DNA of 16,893 nucleotides from the NCBI GenBank assembly GCA_046155605.1, contig JBJXFQ010000040.1:1-16893 (forward strand), written 5' to 3'. Shown here piece after piece: positions 1 through 6,641 of this stretch (position 1 is its first letter; each line of letters begins with the position of its first letter). The stretch is from JAEUIZ01 sp046155605. Lineage in GTDB: Bacteria; Planctomycetota; Phycisphaerae; Phycisphaerales; UBA1924. Below the pieces are notes generated by a model, which was given only the letters and a program-made list of their open reading frames with translations, searched no databases and was not told the DNA's origin. The position numbers were made by a program, and so were the translations under genes.

Positions 1-102
1 GTCACATCCAGTCATGGACGACCCTCCGCGAAACCTCGCGCAAACCCCCAGAACGTCAAGACTTGGCAACGCCTGTCACCCCCGGTCAACAGGCCGAAGA
101 AG

Positions 103-173
103 CTGGGGATCTAGGATTTGAACCTAGACTAACTGATCCAGAGTCAGTCGTGCTACCGTTACACCAATCCCCA
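103..173 (-). tRNA. tRNA-Gln (anticodon CUG)
   Basis: The minus strand folds as a complete cloverleaf. The 7-bp acceptor stem pairs TGGGGAT with ATCCCCA, followed by discriminator G. The anticodon stem ACTGA/TCAGT encloses the loop CTCTGGA, so with U33 in place the anticodon is CUG and the tRNA reads the glutamine codon CAG. The T-arm AGGTTCAAATCCT is canonical. The three bases after the discriminator read CTT, so the CCA tail is not encoded and must be added by the nucleotidyltransferase. The acceptor opening U-G is typical of glutamine tRNAs. The gene appears to stand alone here; no second tRNA is visible within the 100 bases downstream to the window edge. Confidence 0.96.
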
Positions 174-409
174 ATCGAAACCAATCGCTAGCGCACCCGG
201 CGCGTGCCTGATCCGCGTCTGCGAATCGTACGATCACCGCCGTTCAAAGCAAGCGCGGAGCGGCGATGCATGTGGATTTCCTGCGCGGCGAATCTCCGCT
301 CGGCTCGCGCGCTGCCTTTACCGCTTGTGTCGAAACCGAACGACTTGGCCGTCAGGGCCGCGATCGTGCTCGTCATCCATCGTGCTGCCGCTGACCACAC
401 TCATCATGC

Positions 410-685
410 TCACCGGGGCACGCGCTCACGCGTGAGGCGGCTCGGACGATCCAGCAGCCACAGCCGGAGCAGGTCCTGATTCGCCATGCGCAGGTTCTCG
501 TCAACCGTCAGCGCCACGCGATTATCAGTGTCGATGTAGCGGTCGCCAAGCGTCTGCAGTTCGGGCGTGGGATTGGCCCGCACCGCCGAGTCGCGTCCCG
601 CGGCCGTGTCGCCGGCGCAGCCCGCCAGGCTCGCCACCAACGCCACAACACCAATCAAACGGGCACACTCGCGCGGCTTGCTCAT
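410..685 (-). CDS. Small lipoprotein of unknown function
   Basis: A 91-aa protein of unknown function. The N-terminus has a basic start (MSKPRECAR), a hydrophobic stretch (residues 10-20) and a lipobox LAGC with the acceptor cysteine at position 23, so it should be a lipid-anchored envelope protein processed by Lgt and signal peptidase II. The mature part is only about 69 residues, with a flexible Gly/Asp/Ala/Arg/Pro-rich linker and then a probably helical segment (about 60-77) ending in a basic, proline-containing tail. The ATG at 685 is preferred over an in-frame start 36 bases upstream because an AGGAG ribosome-binding site lies just before it and because it puts the signal sequence at the terminus. 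It faces away from topA, so the two genes diverge from the AT-richer region around 845-905. I do not recognise the family. Confidence 0.72.
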   Translation of the reverse strand: MSKPRECARLIGVVALVASLAGCAGDTAAGRDSAVRANPTPELQTLGDRYIDTDNRVALTVDENLRMANQDLLRLWLLDRPSRLTRERVPR

Positions 686-901
686 CGAAGGCTCCTTGTC
701 TGGGCGAGGGTTGTACCGCATCAGCGACGCGGCGTCAACTCACTCGCGTTCCTATTCGCCGCATCCGGTCTCCCAGTTCCCCATGCCGAGTCTTCACAGC
801 AGATGCCTGATCGCGGCTCAGACAAGCCGAAATCTACCCCATCTCATCGCTTGTTCGCATTGTGTAAGTAAAATAGTTGCATATCGTTTGGATTTTTCGC
901 C

Positions 902-930
902 TTGACAACCACGTCTGACTGACCTTTCCT
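902..930 (+). promoter_or_regulatory. Possible topA promoter
   Basis: A perfect TTGACA (902-907) is followed after 17 bases by TTTCCT (925-930), a poor -10 match. Transcription would begin about 35 bases before the topA start codon. The -35 sits at the edge of a noticeably AT-rich patch (about 848-900) in otherwise GC-rich DNA, which supports a promoter region but not this exact assignment. Confidence 0.3.
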
Positions 931-971
931 CAACCTAAGCCCTTCGGACGACCGAATCGGGGGCCAGCAAC

Positions 972-3794
972 ATGGCAAAGCGACAGACCAGTTCCAAGGG
1001 CGGAGTAGCGGAGGCACCCAGGGGCCGAGGCAGCCGGCGCGGCCCATCGCGCGGCACGGCCTACACCGCCGGTGCAGCCAAAGGCCGCCATCTCGTGATC
1101 GTCGAGTCGCCCTCGAAGGCCAAGACCATCAATAAATACCTCGGGCCGGAGTATCTGGTCCTGGCCTCGGTCGGCCATGTCCGCGACCTACCCAGCAAGA
1201 ACCCCAAGGGCGTCAAGAGCCCGGTGCCCGGTGTCGATCTGACGCGTCGCTTCGCTCCCACCTACGAGGTCGTGGCGGGTAAGGACAAAGTCGTCAGCGA
1301 CCTCAAGCGTGCCGCGAAAGAATCGCAAGCCGGCGGCCACGAGATATGGTTCGCCACCGACCTCGACCGCGAAGGCGAGGCGATCGCCTGGCACCTGGCG
1401 CAGGAACTCGGGATCCCCTCGAAAGAGGCCAAGCGGGTGATCTTCGCTGCCATCACCAAGGGCGAGATCGAGCGTGCCTTCAAGAACCCGCACCCGATCG
1501 ACGAGGATCGCGTCAACGCGCAGCAGGCACGACGTATTCTCGACCGCATCGTGGGCTACCAGGTGTCGCCGCTGCTGTGGAAAAAGGTCGCGCGAGGGCT
1601 CTCTGCCGGTCGCGTGCAGAGCGTGGCCGTGCGGCTTGTGGTGGAGCGCGAGCGTGAGATTCGGGCTTTCGTGCCGGATGAATACTGGGCGATCGAGGCC
1701 AACTTCTCGCTCTCCGCCGATGACGCCAAGAAACTCGGCCCGGCGTGGACGGCATTCCTCGCGCAGCGTGACGAGAAGAACCACCCGCCGACCGTCAAGG
1801 CCCGCAACGGCTGGCTCGGCGAGAATCGCGCGATTCAGGCAGAACTGATCGAAGTTGCCGGCGAGAAGTTTGAGCCCACGATCAGCATTGACGCGATCAT
1901 CGGCGGCATCAAGGAGTTCACTCCTGACGCGATTCGTGAGCGTTTGGAACGGACCCGCGCCGCCTTCGCAACACCAGAAGCACACGACATCAGCGGGCGC
2001 GTCGCCGCGGTTGCTCAAGCATGTGGCTTCCGAAACGTGCAAGTACGCGTCAAGGAAGACCCAGACGGTCGCGGCCCGGCGCGCTGGCGGCGCACCATCA
2101 CCGGCACCGCCGACCCCGCCACGAAGTACGCAATCTCCTCCATCGAGAAAAAGCTCACTACCACTCGCCCCGCTCCGCCCTTCATCACCTCCTCGCTCCA
2201 GCAGGCCGCGTCATCGCGCCTCGGCTTCGGTGCCCAGCGGACGATGCGGGCCGCCCAGCAGTTGTACGAGGGTGTGGACATCCCCGGCGAGGGGCCCGTC
2301 GGCCTCATCACCTACATGCGCACCGACTCCACGCACATCTCGGGCGAGGCGCTCGAGATGGCCCGCGTCTACATCAAGCGCACCTTCGGCGAGAAATACC
2401 TTCCCGAGAAGCCCAACTTCTTTTCCTCCTCGAACAAGGCCGCCCAGGAAGCCCACGAGGCCATCCGACCCACCTCGCTCGACTTCCCGCCGTCGCGCGT
2501 CCGCTCCGCGCTCACGCCCGACCAGTTCCGGCTCTATGAGGTCATCTGGCAGCGGTTCGTCGCCTGCCAAATGACTCCCGCGCAGTGGGAATCGACGTCG
2601 GTCCTGATCAAGTCGCAGGCGACCGCCGCGCCGGGGCCGCTCACCTTCAAGGCCTCCGGCCGCCGCTTGGTCTTCGACGGCTTCTATCGTGTCACGGGCG
2701 TCCCCATCGCAAGCGATGAACAAAACCTGCCCGCGCTGAACGAGGGCCAGCCGATGAGCCCCTTCGCCATCGAGCCGCAGCAGAAGTTTACGAGCCCTCC
2801 GCCGCGATACAGCGAGGCCTCGCTCATCAAGAAACTCGAGGAAGAGGGCATCGGCCGCCCGTCCACCTATGCCTCGATCATCGGCGTCATTCAGGATCGC
2901 AAGTACGTCGAGCAACTCGAACGCCGTTTCTACGCAACGGACCTGGGCGAGGTCGTGACCGACAAACTCATCGAGGCGATTCCCGAGATCATGGATGTCG
3001 GCTACACGCGCGAGATGGAGGCCGAACTGGACAAGGTCGAGGAAGACCACCTCGACTGGATCAAGATGCTCGAGCGGTTCTATGGGCCGTTCAGCAAGAG
3101 CCTCGAGCACGCGCACGAGAACCTCTCGCACGCCAAGGCCGAGACCACGCCGGCACCCGCCGAGTACCGCTGCCCGGAGTGCGGCTCGGGCATGGTCTAC
3201 CGCTTCGGGAAGAACGGCCGCTTCCTCAGTTGCTCTCGCTATCCCGACTGCAAGCACGCCTCGCCCATTGATCGCGACGGCAAGCCGAGGCCCGCCGCTG
3301 AGACCATCGACGTTGCTTGTCCCAAGTGCGGCGGCCCGATGACCAGCCGCACCGGCCGCTTCGGGCCGTTCCTCGGCTGCGCCCGCTACGGCGACAAGGC
3401 CAACCCCTGTGCCGGCATCCTCAATCTCGATCGCAAGGGCAAGGTCGTTGCCCCGTCGCCACCCGCACTCCTCACCGACCTGCCTTGCCCCACCTGCGAA
3501 TCGCCGCTCAACCTGCGCGGCGGCCTCCGCGGCCCTTGGCTTGGGTGCTCGCGGTTCCCCAAGTGTCGTGGCCGCGGCAAGTGGGCCGAACTCGACGAAG
3601 CGGCGCGCGCCAAACTCGAGAAACTCCTCGCCGAGCACGAGAAGGCCAACCCCATCCCGATCATCCGCACGATGACCGGCAAGGCGCTCACCGACGCCAA
3701 GGGCAAGCCGCTGCCCGACGCGCCAACCGCCGACGTGCTCGCCGGGAAAGACGGCACCTTGCCCGAGATCAATCTCGAAAGCGTCGAGGCCTGA
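972..3794 (+). CDS. topA: DNA topoisomerase I (type IA)
   Basis: A 940-aa type IA topoisomerase, which relaxes negative supercoils by a transient 5'-phosphotyrosine break in one strand. Order of parts: basic disordered N-terminus (1-38); TOPRIM domain with VIVESPSKA (catalytic Glu45) and the metal-binding DLDREGEA motif (130-137); SAGRVQSVAVR (211-221); active-site tyrosine Y448 in ITYMRTDST; the GRPSTYA motif (628-634); then three four-cysteine zinc ribbons, C734/C737/C754/C760, C783/C786/C803/C813 and C839/C842/C859/C865. A Lys/Pro-rich tail of about 70 residues closes the protein. All expected catalytic motifs are intact. From the EYW motif at about 237 to PFITS at 403 is about 166 residues, against about 60 in the E. 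coli enzyme as I recall it, so there is a substantial in-frame insertion. It appears monocistronic. The ATG at 972 follows a G-rich stretch that could serve as a weak ribosome-binding site. Confidence 0.97.
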   Translation: MAKRQTSSKGGVAEAPRGRGSRRGPSRGTAYTAGAAKGRHLVIVESPSKAKTINKYLGPEYLVLASVGHVRDLPSKNPKGVKSPVPGVDLTRRFAPTYEVVAGKDKVVSDLKRAAKESQAGGHEIWFATDLDREGEAIAWHLAQELGIPSKEAKRVIFAAITKGEIERAFKNPHPIDEDRVNAQQARRILDRIVGYQVSPLLWKKVARGLSAGRVQSVAVRLVVEREREIRAFVPDEYWAIEANFSLSADDAKKLGPAWTAFLAQRDEKNHPPTVKARNGWLGENRAIQAELIEVAGEKFEPTISIDAIIGGIKEFTPDAIRERLERTRAAFATPEAHDISGRVAAVAQACGFRNVQVRVKEDPDGRGPARWRRTITGTADPATKYAISSIEKKLTTTRPAPPFITSSLQQAASSRLGFGAQRTMRAAQQLYEGVDIPGEGPVGLITYMRTDSTHISGEALEMARVYIKRTFGEKYLPEKPNFFSSSNKAAQEAHEAIRPTSLDFPPSRVRSALTPDQFRLYEVIWQRFVACQMTPAQWESTSVLIKSQATAAPGPLTFKASGRRLVFDGFYRVTGVPIASDEQNLPALNEGQPMSPFAIEPQQKFTSPPPRYSEASLIKKLEEEGIGRPSTYASIIGVIQDRKYVEQLERRFYATDLGEVVTDKLIEAIPEIMDVGYTREMEAELDKVEEDHLDWIKMLERFYGPFSKSLEHAHENLSHAKAETTPAPAEYRCPECGSGMVYRFGKNGRFLSCSRYPDCKHASPIDRDGKPRPAAETIDVACPKCGGPMTSRTGRFGPFLGCARYGDKANPCAGILNLDRKGKVVAPSPPALLTDLPCPTCESPLNLRGGLRGPWLGCSRFPKCRGRGKWAELDEAARAKLEKLLAEHEKANPIPIIRTMTGKALTDAKGKPLPDAPTADVLAGKDGTLPEINLESVEA

Positions 3795-3993
3795 ACCGGT
3801 CGCCCCCGAGCCGCCTCGCCGCGCGAACCCCTTCGGCCAGACTCTCGGACTCATTCTCGCGGTTGCGTACGAACGGGTAGTTCCCGATGTCGACCGTGAG
3901 TTAAACGTCGGAGAGGCTGACGAGCATGTGGGCGGCATGGTCAGAGGGACTCAGACCCGCGAGAGCAATGGCGTCGATGCTGGTGTCGGACAC

Positions 3994-4482
3994 TCACCGT
4001 CGGCGTCGGAGTCGCATGTGAGCGGCGGCCAAGGGGGTCAGTGCCATCGCCAGCAGGCCGAAACCCATCAAGCCGCCGCGGGCGGCGTTATAATCCTCGC
4101 CGAGCCGTGACCAGACAGCGGACCAGCCGCCATCGGGCGTCTGGCTCATCGCCATCAATCGGCCGATGACGACCTCGAATGCGAAAGTCAAAGCCGCCCA
4201 TTGCACGCCGATGAGGACGAGTCGCCGCGAACTGAACGCGCGACCGCCGCACATCCATCGCACGGCCAGCCAGGTGATTGTGAAGATCATCGCCGTGCCG
4301 ACGACAACGCCGATTCTTCGCGCCATCAGGTCACCTACCGCGCCTTCGCCCAACATGGGCACCAGCACAAGTTGGCGCAGCGTGCCCAGCACTGTCTCGC
4401 AGCCGATGATCAGAAGCCAGACGATGATCGAGCGTCCCCACATGGCCTGATCCCCATGATTCGAAACGAAGCGAGTCCGCAT
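3994..4482 (-). CDS. Conserved four-helix integral membrane protein
   Basis: About 162 aa with four predicted membrane helices at roughly 17-40, 55-75, 87-106 and 135-153, and a basic tail (RLRRRR) that should lie in the cytoplasm. Polar residues sit inside or beside the helices in a pattern I recall from an uncharacterised family of small bacterial membrane proteins: a Glu followed by GTLRQ in helix 1, ARRIGVVVG at helix 2, FEVVIGR at the end of helix 3, and DYNAARGGL before helix 4. No catalytic motif is evident and no function can be assigned. The start is uncertain. ATG 4482 has GGTGAT just upstream. ATG 4443 (13 codons later) has GGGGAT and would start directly before helix 1. An ATG at 4524 would nearly abut the preceding gene. 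It lies downstream of the SRPBCC-like gene on the same strand, so the two are probably co-transcribed. Confidence 0.75.
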   Translation of the reverse strand: MRTRFVSNHGDQAMWGRSIIVWLLIIGCETVLGTLRQLVLVPMLGEGAVGDLMARRIGVVVGTAMIFTITWLAVRWMCGGRAFSSRRLVLIGVQWAALTFAFEVVIGRLMAMSQTPDGGWSAVWSRLGEDYNAARGGLMGFGLLAMALTPLAAAHMRLRRRR

Positions 4483-4541
4483 GGCATCACCATGTTTGAC
4501 TCGGCCAGGCTCACCCCAGCGCACTCACTCCCACGCTTCTC

Positions 4542-5162
4542 TCACTCCTTGGGCCGAAGTGTGGCCCAGCGCCGCTGGGCCTCGGCCCGAATCGCGGGCA
4601 ACAGGAGCAAGCGGATGCCGATGATCCCGAATCGGGCCCAGCGCCAGTAGCGACGAAACTTGTGCTTCGCACCGGCGTCCGTCCCCCCCGCCCTCGTCTC
4701 CTGCGCAAACCGAGTGATCGCGGGCCCGAGCGCCTCGGCCTCGAGCGTCCAGACGATCTTGGCCCGGTCGGGCTCGGCGTAGGACGCGAACGCGTCAGTA
4801 GGAATTGGCACGAATCGCACGTCCGCGAGCCACGGCTGGCACGCTGCGCCGCACACGACCAACTCGCCCGGACGCTCCACCAGAACCGCCCAACCCAGAT
4901 CCCGCATCTCCGACATGAGGCCCATGGGTCGCCTCCTCACGGCCGGGCGAGCGCGCATGAGCCGCTCTCGGAGCCAGAATATGGCGCGCACCAGGAACAA
5001 GGATCGAATGTCGAAATCGGCCGCGACCTCCATGACGAGCGACCGAGGTGCCAGAATCGTCGTCTGGAACCGCTCGCGGACGTCGAACGACGGCATGAAC
5101 TCATCGAGTGCAGACGGAATGACCCCGCCCTCCCTTCGATCGTGAGCGCCATCGCGACCCAT
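4542..5162 (-). CDS. Probable START/SRPBCC-like protein
   Basis: About 206 aa, soluble apart from a hydrophobic patch near the C-terminus. The opening (a short LDEFMPSFDVRERF segment, residues about 19-32, followed by an LAPRS turn) and the later features (LGWAVL about 89-94, ACQPW about 107-111, VWTLEA, then a TRF.QETR strand and a KFRRYW helix) match a pattern I associate with uncharacterised bacterial proteins of the SRPBCC/START-like helix-grip superfamily, which bind hydrophobic ligands. This is recognition from memory, not a computed match, and no ligand can be named. The start is ATG 5162 (a GTG at 5165 is adjacent). A later ATG (5096) would remove residues that belong to the conserved opening. 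The membrane protein gene follows on the same strand, suggesting an operon that may act at the membrane. Confidence 0.68.
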   Translation of the reverse strand: MGRDGAHDRREGGVIPSALDEFMPSFDVRERFQTTILAPRSLVMEVAADFDIRSLFLVRAIFWLRERLMRARPAVRRRPMGLMSEMRDLGWAVLVERPGELVVCGAACQPWLADVRFVPIPTDAFASYAEPDRAKIVWTLEAEALGPAITRFAQETRAGGTDAGAKHKFRRYWRWARFGIIGIRLLLLPAIRAEAQRRWATLRPKE

Positions 5163-5186
5163 CACGAACTCAGCACCAAACGACTC

Positions 5187-5192
5187 ATCATA
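5187..5192 (-). promoter_or_regulatory. Possible -10 element for the SRPBCC-like gene
   Basis: The minus strand reads TATGAT here, five of six matches to TATAAT, about 25 bases before the ATG at 5162. No convincing -35 lies 16-18 bases upstream, so this is a weak prediction. It would give a short leader and drive both genes of the pair. Confidence 0.25.
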
Positions 5193-5390
5193 CGGTAGTT
5201 ACGGCGATACGATACCGGTCAGGGAGCGCGGAGGAGTATCGCGGCACGGAGACCTAACGCATCACTCGAGGTGCGTACGAGCCGCATGCCTTGCCTGTGG
5301 CTGTGTTCACCGTGACGCGCGCCGAGGCTGCTGGTCCGTCATCTGCTTCCGCTCGGGCCGGGCGGGCAATGGGAAGGTGTGGACCCAGTC

Positions 5391-6641
5391 TCATCGTGAG
5401 CGACGCAACGGGTGAGGGCGGGTGAGGCTCAGGGCCCGCGTCACATTGAGCAGGCCACTGCCCATCCACCCGGGGTAGTTTGGATTCAGGACGCCGATCG
5501 GGGTGGTGGTTGATACCACACGCTGTCCGGCCAGGACCGGATCGGGCGACGGCATGCGCGAGAGGACGAGCGCCACCGTGCCGCACACCAGCGGTGCACC
5601 GAAACTGGTGCCATTGGCGGCACCGTATGCGGCACCGGGGATGGCGCTGACGATCATCACGCTCGGCGCGGAGATCGTGACGTGAGGCCCGTAGTTCGAG
5701 AATGGGGCAATCAAGCCGGCGGAGTCCGTCCCCGCGACAGCGACCACGCCGGGCGCGGGCGACAACCCGGCGGGATAGCGCACGGGCGTCAGGTTGCCCT
5801 CGTTGCCCGTGGAGGCGACGACCAGCACGCCGCGCGCGGTCGCATACTGCACGGCTGATTGCAGAATGCGCTGGTCGGCGGTCGTACCGAGGCTGAGGTT
5901 GATGATGTGCGCCCCCTGATCGGCCGCGTGGTAGATCGCTGCCGACACACGGAAAACGGTGGTCAGTCCATCGCTGTCGAGGACGCGCAGGGGCATGACT
6001 TTGGCGTTCGGGGCGATGCGGACCACGAGTCCCGCGGCGGCGGTGCCATGGCCGACGGACTCGTCGATCTGGCCATCGCCGTCGTTGTCGAGGCCGTCGC
6101 CGAGGTCGCGCGTGTCGCCATTGCCTTCGATGAAGTTGAATCCGGGGATGAGCCGCCCCTCCAGAGCCGGGTGCAGGGCGTCCGCGCCGGAATCGATGAC
6201 GGCGACTCTCACGCCCGCGCCGCCGGGGTTCGCCGACGCGCCAGCGAGCCCGATGGCGGTCAGGGCCGATTGTTCCAGGTACTGGCTCATCGTGCTCGAG
6301 AAGAAGATGCTCTGCGTGCCTGGGTCCGGAGTGTTGTCGCGACCGGTGTAGTGCAACTCGACCTCCGCCACGCGCGTGTCGAGGGCGAGAATCTGTGCGA
6401 ACTCCTCTTCGTTCAGTCCGGGTGGCGTGCCGAGCAGGTACCAGCGCTCCGCGGGAATTGAATCGAGCGTGGTCGACTGGTACTGCGCGTTGAGCGCACC
6501 GACGGCGACGCCGGGCTGAAGCCTGACGACGACCTGGAGCGGAATGACGACATCGTCGTCTTCGTCGGCGTGGGCTGGAGAGGGGGCCAGAACCAAAAGC
6601 GCGACGAGGGCGAGGAGTCGACGGAGCAAGGTACTGTTCAT
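5391..6641 (-). CDS. Secreted subtilisin-like serine peptidase (S8)
   Basis: 416 aa. A Sec signal peptide (basic MNSTLLRR, hydrophobic core, AHA at 23-25) precedes an acidic patch DEDDD. Residues about 30-100 look like an inhibitory propeptide of the fervidolysin type. The S8 domain carries the full catalytic set: Asp150 in VAVIDSG, His198 in VGHGTAAAG, the oxyanion Asn280 in ASTGNEG and Ser346 in NGTSFGAP. Between Asp and His is a calcium-loop-like DNDGDGQID (185-193), a known insertion in this family. It should work as an endopeptidase outside the cytoplasmic membrane after removal of the propeptide; there is no C-terminal anchor. Its ATG overlaps the stop of the TPR-CHAT gene (ATGA, 6641-6638), implying translational coupling. 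It is the last gene of the sigma-CHAT block, followed by 225 bases without a gene. The reading frame stays open upstream to 7175 but that part lies in the CHAT gene. Confidence 0.92.
   Translation of the reverse strand: MNSTLLRRLLALVALLVLAPSPAHADEDDDVVIPLQVVVRLQPGVAVGALNAQYQSTTLDSIPAERWYLLGTPPGLNEEEFAQILALDTRVAEVELHYTGRDNTPDPGTQSIFFSSTMSQYLEQSALTAIGLAGASANPGGAGVRVAVIDSGADALHPALEGRLIPGFNFIEGNGDTRDLGDGLDNDGDGQIDESVGHGTAAAGLVVRIAPNAKVMPLRVLDSDGLTTVFRVSAAIYHAADQGAHIINLSLGTTADQRILQSAVQYATARGVLVVASTGNEGNLTPVRYPAGLSPAPGVVAVAGTDSAGLIAPFSNYGPHVTISAPSVMIVSAIPGAAYGAANGTSFGAPLVCGTVALVLSRMPSPDPVLAGQRVVSTTTPIGVLNPNYPGWMGSGLLNVTRALSLTRPHPLRRSR

Noticed and set aside
71..94. Stem-loop GCCTGT/ACAGGC downstream of the tRNA as a terminator
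   Set aside because: Only 6 bp with a 12-base loop and no T-run on the minus strand.
188..400. 70-codon minus-strand frame between the tRNA and the lipoprotein gene
   Set aside because: No ribosome-binding site, basic low-complexity translation and no recognisable feature; the GTG start makes it weaker still.
1690..2150. Frameshift or foreign insertion in topA
   Set aside because: The frame stays open on both sides, all motifs flank it in order, and composition matches the rest of the gene; it is better seen as a real internal segment.
2211..3938. 575-codon open frame on the minus strand opposite topA
   Set aside because: It lies wholly against the well-supported topA gene, shows low-complexity Arg/Ala/Gly/Val content and no domain, and is explained by GC-rich codon bias of the sense gene.
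3795..3993. Terminator or small gene after topA
   Set aside because: No stem of useful length followed by T, and no start with a ribosome-binding site in any frame; nothing supportable was found.
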